Below are positions 1-7,650 of a DNA stretch of 64,000 bases, piece after piece. Made by a program: the position numbers and the translations under genes. This DNA is from Sphingobium sp. (GTDB lineage: Bacteria > Pseudomonadota > Alphaproteobacteria > Sphingomonadales > Sphingomonadaceae). The stretch's first letter is position 1; the number at the start of each line of letters is the position of its first letter. The stretch is from assembly GCA_017744605.1 (NCBI GenBank), contig JAGIAZ010000003.1, positions 100,299 to 164,298 on the forward strand, in the 5' to 3' direction. The notes beneath the pieces are model-generated. The model did no database searches and had not been told where the DNA came from. It was given only the letters and a program-made list of their open reading frames with translations.

Positions 1-156
1 GGCGGTCGCCTTCACGGTCATCGGCAGCGAGATGGCGATGCCGCCGGCAAACCGCAGGATCACGATGAAAAGCACGTAATACCAGAAGGTCGAACGCGCA
101 TCGCGCCCGCTGAAATTCATCAGGTTCGACAGGTTATATTTGATGGCACCGAACAT
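1..156 (-). CDS. DUF805 family membrane protein, N-terminal fragment
   Basis: The window cuts this gene; only the first 52 codons are present. The protein begins MFGAIKYNLSNLMNFSGRDA and continues RSTFWYYVLFIVILRF, the typical DUF805 opening in which a short amphipathic stretch with an N-F-x-G-R-x-x-R motif leads into the first membrane helix. The start is well supported: a strong AGGAGGGAG ribosome binding site lies just upstream. The function of DUF805 proteins is unknown; they are small inner-membrane proteins. It is on the same strand as the prolyl-tRNA synthetase, upstream of which nothing links them functionally. Confidence 0.8.
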   Translation of the reverse strand, partial: MFGAIKYNLSNLMNFSGRDARSTFWYYVLFIVILRFAGGIAISLPMTVKATA

Positions 157-182
157 CCGCTCCCTCCTCTTGCGAGTTGGGA

Positions 183-1721
183 TCAGTATGCGCGGCCCAC
201 CAATACCCTTTCAACCGCCTTTTCGCCGGTGAAGATGCAGCCGCCGGTCGTCGGTTCCTGATCGAGCGGCGCGTTGCGCAGCGTCAGCTTCTCACCCTTG
301 AGCCACTGCTCGACCTTTTCGAGTGCGCCGCCGGTGGGTCGCGCCCACTCGACCAGCACCCAGCCGGGCTTGTCGCCCTCGAACGCCTTGGCCAGATCGG
401 CAAGGTCGCGGGCGCCATCGCGGATATTGGCATCGAGGCGGACTTTGGCATCCTCATAGAGCGACGCCTGGATATCGCGCAGCGTGTTCACCGCCTCGCC
501 GACGAACGTCGCGCGCGGCATGACGATGCTCGCGGTCTTGCCCGCCTCATTGTAGAGCTTGTCGCGGCGCAGGACGGAGACATTGCCGCCCGCCACATCG
601 CGCCCGCCGACCTCGATCACGATCGGCGCGCCTTTCTTGACCCATGCCCAGCGCTTGTTGGACGCCTTGATCGGCTTGCGGTCGAGCAGCACGCGCACAG
701 GTTCGCGGAACGCGTCGAGCGCGGCCAGGTCCTTCGCCAGCGCCTCGCAATAGTCGAGCACGGCCGCGTCCTCGTCGGTATCGCGCAGCATCGGCACGAT
801 GACGATCTGATGAGGCGCGATCATCGGCGGGCATTTGAGGCCGTCGTCATCGCCATGAACCATGATGACGCCGCCGATCATGCGGGTCGAGACGCCCCAG
901 CTGGTGGTGTGGGCAAGCGCCTGCTGGCCTTCCTGATCCTGATATTTGATCCCGGCGGCCTCGGCGAAACCGGTGCCGAGATAATGCGACGTACCGGCCT
1001 GCAAGGCCTTGCCGTCCTGCATCATCGCCTCGATGGAGTAAGTCGCGACGGCGCCGGGGAAGCGCTCATTCTCGGGCTTCTCGCCCGCGACCACCGGCAT
1101 GGCCAGCTCGGTCTCGGCAAAGTCGCGATACATTTCGAGCGCGCGCATCGTCTCCTTGCGGGCGTCCGCCTCGTCGGCATGGGCGGTATGCCCTTCCTGC
1201 CAGAGGAATTCGCTGGTGCGCAGGAACATGCGCGTGCGCATTTCCCAGCGCACGACATTGGCCCATTGGTTGACCAGCAGCGGCAAGTCGCGCCAGCTCT
1301 GCACCCAGCGCGCCATCGCCTTGCCGATCACCGTCTCGGAGGTCGGGCGGACGACCAAGGGCTCCTCGAGCTTGCTCTCCGGATCGGGCACCAGCTTGCC
1401 GCCGATGCTCTTGAGCCGGTGATGCGTGACCACCGCCATCTCCTTGGCGAAGCCCTCCACATGGTCGGCCTCCTCGGCGAAGAAGCTCAGGGGAATGAAC
1501 AGCGGAAAATAGCAATTCTCGACGCCCGCAGCCTTGATGCGCGCATCCATGAGCTTCTGGATGCGCTCCCAGATGCCATAGCCCCACGGCCGGATGACCA
1601 TGCAACCGCGCACACCGCTCTCTTCAGCGAGATCCGCCTCGCTGATGACAGCCTGATACCAGGCGGCGAAGTCCTGGCTGCGCGTGACGGGAAGTGCGTG
1701 CTTGATGTTCGGGATAGTCAT
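183..1721 (-). CDS. proS: Prolyl-tRNA synthetase, archaeal/eukaryotic-like type
   Basis: Charges tRNA-Pro with proline in the cytoplasm. The 512-residue protein shows class II core motifs: RPTSETVIG near residues 125-133, motif 2 RWEMRTRMFLRTSEFLWQEG near 158-177, and the stretch GVSTRMIGGVIMVHGDDDG near 276-294, followed by an anticodon-binding domain (about 300-400) and a C-terminal domain ending in tyrosine. There is no insertion (editing) domain between motifs 2 and 3, and the C-terminal extension with a terminal Tyr is a hallmark of the archaeal/eukaryotic and Thermus-like ProRS, not the E. coli type. The zinc-binding cysteines of the Thermus enzyme are not retained; only one Cys is seen in the C-terminal domain. 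Confidence 0.95.
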   Translation of the reverse strand: MTIPNIKHALPVTRSQDFAAWYQAVISEADLAEESGVRGCMVIRPWGYGIWERIQKLMDARIKAAGVENCYFPLFIPLSFFAEEADHVEGFAKEMAVVTHHRLKSIGGKLVPDPESKLEEPLVVRPTSETVIGKAMARWVQSWRDLPLLVNQWANVVRWEMRTRMFLRTSEFLWQEGHTAHADEADARKETMRALEMYRDFAETELAMPVVAGEKPENERFPGAVATYSIEAMMQDGKALQAGTSHYLGTGFAEAAGIKYQDQEGQQALAHTTSWGVSTRMIGGVIMVHGDDDGLKCPPMIAPHQIVIVPMLRDTDEDAAVLDYCEALAKDLAALDAFREPVRVLLDRKPIKASNKRWAWVKKGAPIVIEVGGRDVAGGNVSVLRRDKLYNEAGKTASIVMPRATFVGEAVNTLRDIQASLYEDAKVRLDANIRDGARDLADLAKAFEGDKPGWVLVEWARPTGGALEKVEQWLKGEKLTLRNAPLDQEPTTGGCIFTGEKAVERVLVGRAY

Positions 1722-1851
1722 GGCTCGGGCTTTTTGTCCGATATCGAAATGCTGACGGAAACGGATCTGTCGTAATAGGACAGATTATCCCGTTCGCCTT
1801 AGCGGCGGTTGCTGCGAAGGGAAAGTCTGGCGACTGTTTCACGAACCGTCA

Positions 1852-1930
1852 GTCCCGCGAAAGCGGAAATCCAGCGGAAATCCTAACCATGTCGCCACGC
1901 GGTCCAAAGATGGTTCCCGCTTTCGCGGGA
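1852..1930. repeat. Palindromic intergenic element
   Basis: Arms TCCCGCGAAAGCGG and CCCGCTTTCGCGGGA flank about 45 bases of spacer in the gap between proS and phaR. The element fits the general class of short dispersed palindromes seen repeatedly in this window. It could fold in transcripts of either strand; no open reading frame is evident here. Confidence 0.6.
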
Positions 1931-1935
1931 GGTGA

Positions 1936-2496
1936 TCAGCCGCCGAGCTTGTCGAGCTTTGCGCTGAGGGCCGCGAGCTGAGCCTTGAGTTCCGCAACAT
2001 CGTCGCCGGGCGTTTCGGCCTTGGCTGGTGCGGCAGGACGCACGCCGGGCGCCTTGAATGCGCTCGCCGCGGCGTTCAGCATTTCCATGTTGCGCTTGGC
2101 CATTTCGGCGAAGGGGCCACCCGAGAAGGCGCCCTGCATCGCTTCCTGGAACTGCTGCTGATTCTTGCGGAAAGCCTCCATCGAGGCCTCAAGATATTGC
2201 GGGACCATGGACTGCATGGAGTCGCCATAGAGCGAGATGAGCTGGCGCAGGAAGTTGACGGGCAGCAGGTTCTCGCCGCGCTGCTCTTCCTCCATGATGA
2301 TCTGCGTCAGGACGTTATGGGTGATGTCCTCGCCGGACTTGGCATCGACCACGACGAAGTCGCGTCCCTCGCGCGTCATCTGCGAAAGCAGCTCAAGCGT
2401 GATGTAGCTCGACGTTTCCGTGTCATAGAGACGCCGATTTGCGTACTTCTTGATAACGATGGTACCCGATTCGCCACCCGATTTTGATCTTGCCAT
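1936..2496 (-). CDS. phaR: Polyhydroxyalkanoate synthesis repressor PhaR
   Basis: A 186-residue regulator of PHA granule genes. After a short basic lead (MARSKSGGESG) comes the PHB/PHA accumulation regulator DNA-binding domain, TIVIKKYANRRLYDTETSSY through the DITHNVLTQIIMEEE region, then a PHB-granule-associated helical segment and a C-terminal coiled coil (DDVAELKAQLAALSAKLDKL). The start at MARSK was chosen because it has GGGAG upstream and matches the family N-terminus; longer in-frame extensions read into low-similarity sequence. In the family, PhaR represses phasin and its own gene and is released by binding to PHA granules. Its start codon overlaps that of the divergent PhaC-like hydrolase. 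Confidence 0.93.
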   Translation of the reverse strand: MARSKSGGESGTIVIKKYANRRLYDTETSSYITLELLSQMTREGRDFVVVDAKSGEDITHNVLTQIIMEEEQRGENLLPVNFLRQLISLYGDSMQSMVPQYLEASMEAFRKNQQQFQEAMQGAFSGGPFAEMAKRNMEMLNAAASAFKAPGVRPAAPAKAETPGDDVAELKAQLAALSAKLDKLGG

Positions 2497-3610
2497 GCCT
2501 GCCGCTCCCGCTGATGGGCAGCGCAGCATAACACCAAAACTTTCCGCATCGCAACATGGACCGCGGCCTCTGCCGCTGTTTCTCTCGCTGTTGTGGTCCG
2601 TTACGGCACAGGATCCGATGTTGCGCAAACAGGCGTTTGCGGGGTTGCGCCGATATCAGGAGGCACAGCGAACCGCGGAAAGCGAACCAAGACAAGTGGT
2701 TGCCTCCCAGGGCAGGTCGCGATTGCTGACGCGCGAACGCTACGGAAAGGTGGATGGCAAAGGCCCTCCCATCATTCTTGTGCCGTCGCTCATCAATCCG
2801 CCCGATGTCATGGACCTGACGCCCCGCCGCTCGCTGCTGCGGCATCTGCTGCGCGAAGGCCATGACGCTTATCTACTCGACTGGGGAGAACCCTCTGCGA
2901 GCGACCGCGAAAGCGATCTCGCCGACCATGTCGAGAGCGTGCTGTTGCCATTACTGGCGCATTTCTCCCGACCGCCGGTGCTGGTCGGCTACTGCCTGGG
3001 CGGAACGCTGGCGATCGGCGCCGCCGCGCGGCTCGCAGCACGGGGCACGCCCGCGCATGCGGTTGCGTCCATCGCCGCACCCTGGGATTTTGCGCAATAT
3101 GATTCATCGTTCCGCGCACAAATCGACACGGTCTGGACGCAGAGTCGGCCAGCCTGCGAGGCGCTCGGCCTCGTGCCCATGGAAGTACTGCAAAGCGGGT
3201 TCTGGTCGCTGAGCCCGGAGCGCACCATACGCAAATATGCGGACTTCCTCGACATGGAGGAAGGCAGCCTCCCCTGGCACGGGTTCGTCACGTTGGAGGA
3301 TTGGGCCAATGAAGGCGCGCCGCTGACGCTCGCGGTGGGCAGCGATCTCATGGAGCGCTGCTACGGCCAAAACCTGCCCGGCAGCGGCGAGTGGATGATC
3401 GGCGGTACCCGCGTCGACGCCGCTGCCCTCGCCTGCCCGACCCTGGCCGTGGCTTCGACCAGCGACGCCATCGTCCCCGCCGCCAGCACGCCGCCGGCCG
3501 ACACCCGCATCGACCTGGAGCTCGGCCATGTCGGCATGATGATCGGCGGCCGAGCCGAGGAGATGCTGTGGAAGCCGCTCAGCGAATGGATCGCGCAGGT
3601 CGCACATTAG
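2495..3610 (+). CDS. PhaC-like alpha/beta hydrolase (PHA synthase-related)
   Basis: A 371-residue alpha/beta hydrolase with the PHA-synthase style nucleophile motif GYCLGG (Cys about 167 replacing the usual lipase Ser), an acid in STSDAIVP (Asp about 324) and a His in ELGHVG (about 345). It is shorter than class I PhaC (near 590) and closer in length to class III PhaC. The region SLPWHGFVTLEDWANEGAPL resembles related sphingomonad hydrolases. The N-terminal motif RPLPLFLSL requires a start upstream of it; ATG 2495 is taken, but ATG 2459 or TTG 2450 are possible and none has a clear Shine-Dalgarno. Next to phaR and a thiolase, it probably acts on PHA or a hydroxyacyl thioester; polymerase activity is not proven by sequence. 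Confidence 0.8.
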   Translation: MPAAPADGQRSITPKLSASQHGPRPLPLFLSLLWSVTAQDPMLRKQAFAGLRRYQEAQRTAESEPRQVVASQGRSRLLTRERYGKVDGKGPPIILVPSLINPPDVMDLTPRRSLLRHLLREGHDAYLLDWGEPSASDRESDLADHVESVLLPLLAHFSRPPVLVGYCLGGTLAIGAAARLAARGTPAHAVASIAAPWDFAQYDSSFRAQIDTVWTQSRPACEALGLVPMEVLQSGFWSLSPERTIRKYADFLDMEEGSLPWHGFVTLEDWANEGAPLTLAVGSDLMERCYGQNLPGSGEWMIGGTRVDAAALACPTLAVASTSDAIVPAASTPPADTRIDLELGHVGMMIGGRAEEMLWKPLSEWIAQVAH

Positions 3611-3617
3611 CGCCGCT

Positions 3618-3636
3618 GCATGCATTTGTTGCATGC
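3618..3636. promoter_or_regulatory. TGC-rich palindrome upstream of the thiolase
   Basis: The perfect 7-bp inverted repeat GCATGCA/TGCATGC with a 5-base loop sits just after the PhaC-like stop and about 120 bases before the thiolase start; TGC triplets continue to about 3646. PhaR of other alphaproteobacteria has been described as favouring TGC-rich or CTGC-spacer-GCAG sites (from memory), so a PhaR operator is possible. A weak terminator is the alternative. Confidence 0.35.
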
Positions 3637-3756
3637 TTGCCTGCACGCGAAACGGTTTCGCAATCGCACAAGTGCCGCTAAGAGCCGGGCGAGCCTTGAC
3701 TGGGGCGTCGTGCGCCCCACCTCAGACATGGATCGCAACAAGGGACGAACAACCTC

Positions 3757-4929
3757 ATGACCGATATCGTCATCACCGCCGCCAAGCGTACGCCGGTCGG
3801 CAGCTTTCTCGGCAGTTTCGCGAACACGCCCGCCCATGAGCTTGGCCGCGTCGCGATCCAGGCTGCCCTCGAAAGCGCAGGCGTCGCGCCGGACGAGGTG
3901 AGCGAATTGATCTTCGGGCAGGTGTTGACCGCGGGCCAGGGCCAGAATCCTGCCCGCCAGGCAGCGATCCATGCCGGCATTCCGAGCGACCGCACCGCGA
4001 TTACCATCAATCAGGTTTGCGGATCCGGCCTGCGCAGCGTTGCGCTGGGCGCCCAATCCATCCTTGCAGGCGACGCAACGATCATCGTCGCAGGCGGTCA
4101 GGAAAGCATGTCCATGTCGCCGCACGTCCAGAACCTGCGCGGCGGAACCAAGATGGGCAACGTCCAGCTCATCGATTCCATGGTCAATGACGGCCTGTGG
4201 GACGCCTTCAACAATTATCACATGGGCATGACGGCGGAGAACCTCGCCGAGAAATATCAGATCACACGCGAGGAGCAGGACGCCTTTGCAACTGCCAGCC
4301 AGAACAAGGCCGAAGCGGCCCGCGCCGCCGGTAAGTTCGTCGGCGAGATCGCGCCGGTGACGGTCAAGGGCCGCAAAGGCGACACCGTCGTCGATGCCGA
4401 CGAATATATCCGCGCCGGCGCGACCCTCGAAGCGATGGCCGGCCTCAAGCCCGCCTTCAAGAAGGACGGCAGCGTGACCGCCGGCAATGCGAGCGGCCTC
4501 AACGACGGCGGCGCCGCGCTCGTCCTCATGTCGGCGGACGAAGCAGCGAAGCGCGGTGCCCCGGTGCTCGCCCGCATCGCCGGCTGGGCGACCTGCGGCG
4601 TCGATCCTTCGATCATGGGCATCGGCCCCGCCCCCGCGAGCCGCAAGGCGCTCGAAAAGGCCGGCTGGACGATCGCCGACCTCGACCTCATCGAGGCCAA
4701 TGAGGCGTTCGCGGCGCAGGCGCTCTCGGTCGGCAAGGAGCTGGGCTGGAATCCGGAGATCGTGAACGTGAACGGCGGCGCCATTGCGATCGGTCACCCC
4801 ATCGGCGCTTCCGGCGCGCGCGTGCTGACGACTTTGCTGCACGAAATGGCGCGTCGCGATGCCAAGAAAGGGCTCGCAACATTGTGCATTGGTGGCGGCA
4901 TGGGCATAGCCATGTGCGTTGAAAGATAG
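3757..4929 (+). CDS. phaA: Acetyl-CoA C-acetyltransferase (thiolase)
   Basis: Condenses two acetyl-CoA to acetoacetyl-CoA, or the reverse, in the cytoplasm. The 390-residue length is standard. Catalytic residues are visible: acyl-accepting Cys88 in [11 protein letters not shown], His347 in [14 protein letters not shown] and Cys377 in TLCIGGGMG. The start at [16 protein letters not shown] is canonical. Position beside phaR and a PhaC-like gene suggests the PhaA (PHB biosynthetic) role, although the same family serves as AtoB in fatty acid and ketone body metabolism and no phaB reductase lies in the window. It is preceded by a 146-base gap with a TGC-rich palindrome. Confidence 0.93.
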   Translation: MTDIVITAAKRTPVGSFLGSFANTPAHELGRVAIQAALESAGVAPDEVSELIFGQVLTAGQGQNPARQAAIHAGIPSDRTAITINQVCGSGLRSVALGAQSILAGDATIIVAGGQESMSMSPHVQNLRGGTKMGNVQLIDSMVNDGLWDAFNNYHMGMTAENLAEKYQITREEQDAFATASQNKAEAARAAGKFVGEIAPVTVKGRKGDTVVDADEYIRAGATLEAMAGLKPAFKKDGSVTAGNASGLNDGGAALVLMSADEAAKRGAPVLARIAGWATCGVDPSIMGIGPAPASRKALEKAGWTIADLDLIEANEAFAAQALSVGKELGWNPEIVNVNGGAIAIGHPIGASGARVLTTLLHEMARRDAKKGLATLCIGGGMGIAMCVER

Positions 4930-5063
4930 GTAAAATAGCGGATCTGGTTGTCCGAGAACAGGACAAGCTCAACCGCAAACAAGCGGGATTCGTACATTTA
5001 TAGACAAAACAACTGTTTGCCGCGCAACATCTTCTCGATATAGATGGGCGTCCGGGTGGAATA

Positions 5064-5073
5064 GTTTCGAAAC
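5064..5073. promoter_or_regulatory. GTTTCGAAAC palindrome before the sensor kinase
   Basis: A perfect 10-bp palindrome lies 21 bases upstream of the kinase start and a few bases before its AGGAGG ribosome binding site (5078-5083). It could be an operator or chance; no matching regulator is adjacent. Confidence 0.25.
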
Positions 5074-5094
5074 GGCCAGGAGGCTGTCTATTCT

Positions 5095-6558
5095 ATGACG
5101 TCCCGTAATATCGATAAGTCCGTACCGCTTGCTCATAGCCACGAACGCTTGGCAGCCATCGTCGCGTCGGCGATGGACGCGATCATCACGATCGACGAAC
5201 ATCATCGCATCATCCAGTTCAACCCCTCGGCAGAATTGATGTTCAAGCTGCCTGCGAGCGAAGCCATCGGCGAGCCGCTTGAGCGCTTCATCCCGCATCG
5301 TTTCCGCGCCGACCATAACGAGCATATCCGCCGGTTCGGTCTGACCGGCGAGACCGGCCGCCGCATGGGCGCACTCGGTGCCGTGAGCGCGCTGCGCGCC
5401 GACGGCGAGGAATTCCCCGTCGAAGCCTCGATCTCACAAGGCATGGCCGGCCAGGAGAGGCTCTCGACCGTCATCATGCGCGACATCACCGAGCGCAAGG
5501 CGAACGAGAAGGCACAGACGCTGCTGGCGCGCGAGGTCGATCACCGCGCCAAGAACATTCTCGCGATCGTGTCCTCGCTGGTCACGCTGACCCGCGCCCC
5601 GACCCGCGAAGCCTATATCGAATCCCTTACCGGCCGCATCGCCGCCATGTCGCGCGCCCACGGTCTGCTCGCGCAGCAACGCTGGCAAGGCGCCTCGCTG
5701 CGGCGCGTGGTCCATGATGAGCTGGAGGCGCATGCCGAGCCCTCGAAGTTCAGCTTCGTGGGCCCCGAGATCGTCCTCTCGTCGCGCGCGGTGCAGCCCG
5801 TCGGCATGCTGCTGCACGAACTCTCGACCAATGCCGTCAAATATGGCGCGCTTTCGGTGCCGGACGGCCACGTCTACCTCACCTGGGAACGGTCGGACAG
5901 TGGCGCGATCTGGCTGAGCTGGCGCGAAAGCGACGGACCGCCGGTCTCGCCGCCCACCGAGCCCGGCTTCGGCACGACGCTCATCCAGCAGATCATCGAG
6001 AGTCAGCTGGGCGGGTCCTTCCGCGCGCATTGGAATCGCGAGGGCTATTGTCTGATGATGAGCTTGCCCGAAACGGCGCTCCAGTCGGCGAATACCGAGA
6101 CCCGAAGCGCACCGGGCGACGTCGAAGGCGCGGCAAGCGGAACTCTATCGAGCAAGAGTGCGGAAACGGACGATGGCGGCACGCTGCTCATCGTCGAGGA
6201 CGAGCCCCTGCTGGCGATGCAACTCTCGCAATCGCTCAAGGATTTCGGATGGAACGTGCTCGGCGTCGCCGGCTCCATCGAGGACGCGAACAAGATCCTC
6301 GCGAACAAGACGCGGCCCGACGCTGCGATCCTCGACGTCGACCTGGGCGGTTCGCCGGTCTTCCCGCTCGCGCGTGCGCTTCGCCGGACCGGCGTGCCCT
6401 TCATCTTCTGCACGGGCTACGAGGATCTCGAATATAGCAGCGAGTTCTCAAGCTGCACCGCCGTGCGCAAGCCGGCAACGGTATTGCAGATCGTCCGGGC
6501 ATTGCGCGACGTGGTGCGCACGACGAACGCGCAGGCGTTGACCTCACCCGCGCACTGA
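5095..6558 (+). CDS. PAS-HWE histidine kinase with C-terminal receiver domain
   Basis: A 487-residue soluble hybrid sensor. A PAS domain (about 16-130) is followed by an HWE-family kinase: the phosphoacceptor motif EVDHRAKN with His150, the N box MLLHELSTNAVKYGAL (His241, Asn247), the WxE signature in LSWRESDGPP (about 276-279) and a GFGTTLI G-box. A linker leads to a receiver domain (about 363-475) with acidic pair Glu368-Asp369, phosphoacceptor Asp414 in AILDVDL and the lysine of VRKPAT. No membrane helix is present, so the signal is probably cytoplasmic; the PAS ligand is not predictable. There is no partner regulator next door. HWE kinases often feed general stress or light responses in this class of bacteria. 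Confidence 0.92.
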   Translation: MTSRNIDKSVPLAHSHERLAAIVASAMDAIITIDEHHRIIQFNPSAELMFKLPASEAIGEPLERFIPHRFRADHNEHIRRFGLTGETGRRMGALGAVSALRADGEEFPVEASISQGMAGQERLSTVIMRDITERKANEKAQTLLAREVDHRAKNILAIVSSLVTLTRAPTREAYIESLTGRIAAMSRAHGLLAQQRWQGASLRRVVHDELEAHAEPSKFSFVGPEIVLSSRAVQPVGMLLHELSTNAVKYGALSVPDGHVYLTWERSDSGAIWLSWRESDGPPVSPPTEPGFGTTLIQQIIESQLGGSFRAHWNREGYCLMMSLPETALQSANTETRSAPGDVEGAASGTLSSKSAETDDGGTLLIVEDEPLLAMQLSQSLKDFGWNVLGVAGSIEDANKILANKTRPDAAILDVDLGGSPVFPLARALRRTGVPFIFCTGYEDLEYSSEFSSCTAVRKPATVLQIVRALRDVVRTTNAQALTSPAH

Positions 6559-6564
6559 TTCGCT

Positions 6565-6582
6565 CCCCGGCCTGCGCCGGGG
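6565..6582. terminator. GC-rich hairpin between convergent genes
   Basis: CCCCGGC and GCCGGGG pair around a CTGC loop in the 32-base gap between the sensor kinase and alr. There is no T-run, so it is a plausible but unproven bidirectional terminator or mRNA 3-prime-end stabiliser. Confidence 0.5.
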
Positions 6583-6590
6583 ACTGATGA

Positions 6591-7640
6591 TCAGATCCAA
6601 TCGCGCGAGAAGCGGCGACCGAGGCCGGTCAGCAGCTCATATTGCGACATGCCGGAGAAGGCCGACCCCATGGCGAGGTCGAAATCGATGTCGACCCAAT
6701 CACCTTCCCGAAGCTCGGGCGCGCCGTCCACATCGATCGTGACCAGGTCCATCGACACCCGGCCCATGACCGGCAGCAGCAGGTCGCCGAGCTTGGCGGC
6801 GCCCATGCCCGAAAAGGCACGGTAGTAGCCGTCGGCATAGCCGATGTTGATGATCGCCGCTTCGCGCTGGCGGTCGGCGACATAAGTCGCGCCATAGCCG
6901 ACCGACTCCCCGCCCCGCACGACGCGGCGCTGGAGGATCTGCGCGCGCGGCTGGACTACGGGCTGGATATGACCGGTGCCTTCGGCGCGCTGGATGCCAC
7001 CGTAAAGCGCCAGGCCAGGACGTGTCAGGTCGAATGCGAATTCCTCACCGGCGAGAATGCCGGCGCTGTTGGCGAGGCTAAGCCGTCGCGCACTGATCTT
7101 CCGCGCCAACTGCCGGAAGATCATCGGCTGGACCATGTTGAGCTGGTGGCCGTCCTCGTCCGCGCAGGCGAGATGGCTCATCAGCGTCTCGATCTCGAGG
7201 CCGTCGAACAGATCGGCCTTCACGTCGTTCGCGTCGAGGCCGAGGCGGTTCATGCCGGTATCGATCATGATATCGCAGGGCCCGCCATTGGCTGCCTTCC
7301 AGCGTGCGATCTGCTCGGGGCTGTTCAGGACCGGGCGCACCGGTGTGGTGACGGCAAAAGCCATGTCGGCCTCACGCACGCCGTGCAATACGGAGAGGGA
7401 GGCCCCATCGAGATGGGGAAGAACCTCGGCCGCCTCTTCCCATGTCGCAACGAAGAAGTCACGACACCCGGCAGCCTTCAGATGCTTCAGCGTTTCGATC
7501 GCGCCCAGACCATAGGCATTGGCCTTGATCGCGGCACCGCAGGCGGCAGCGCCACTACGCTGTGCGAGCCACAGCCAGTTGGCCTTGAGCGCGGCGCTGT
7601 CGAGCTGAAGCGCCAGCGGCGCCGAAGGAATGTCCGTCAT
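6591..7640 (-). CDS. alr: Alanine racemase
   Basis: PLP-dependent interconversion of L- and D-alanine for peptidoglycan. The 349-residue form starts MTDIPSAPLALQLDSAALKA. The PLP lysine is Lys39 in AAIKANAYGLG, and the second catalytic residue is the Tyr of SVGYGATY; the N-terminal barrel and C-terminal beta domain are complete to GRRFSRDWI. A longer reading upstream was rejected because it runs into the preceding transporter gene. It starts 10 bases after the MFS symporter stop and so is likely the last gene of the long minus-strand propionyl-CoA operon, with which it has no evident metabolic link. Confidence 0.93.
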   Translation of the reverse strand: MTDIPSAPLALQLDSAALKANWLWLAQRSGAAACGAAIKANAYGLGAIETLKHLKAAGCRDFFVATWEEAAEVLPHLDGASLSVLHGVREADMAFAVTTPVRPVLNSPEQIARWKAANGGPCDIMIDTGMNRLGLDANDVKADLFDGLEIETLMSHLACADEDGHQLNMVQPMIFRQLARKISARRLSLANSAGILAGEEFAFDLTRPGLALYGGIQRAEGTGHIQPVVQPRAQILQRRVVRGGESVGYGATYVADRQREAAIINIGYADGYYRAFSGMGAAKLGDLLLPVMGRVSMDLVTIDVDGAPELREGDWVDIDFDLAMGSAFSGMSQYELLTGLGRRFSRDWI

Positions 7641-7650
7641 GAGTTCGGCG

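Noticed and set aside
177..1775. Long plus-strand open frame opposite proS
   Set aside because: It is the exact antisense of a strong family match (prolyl-tRNA synthetase) and has no start context or family resemblance; high GC produces many such frames here.
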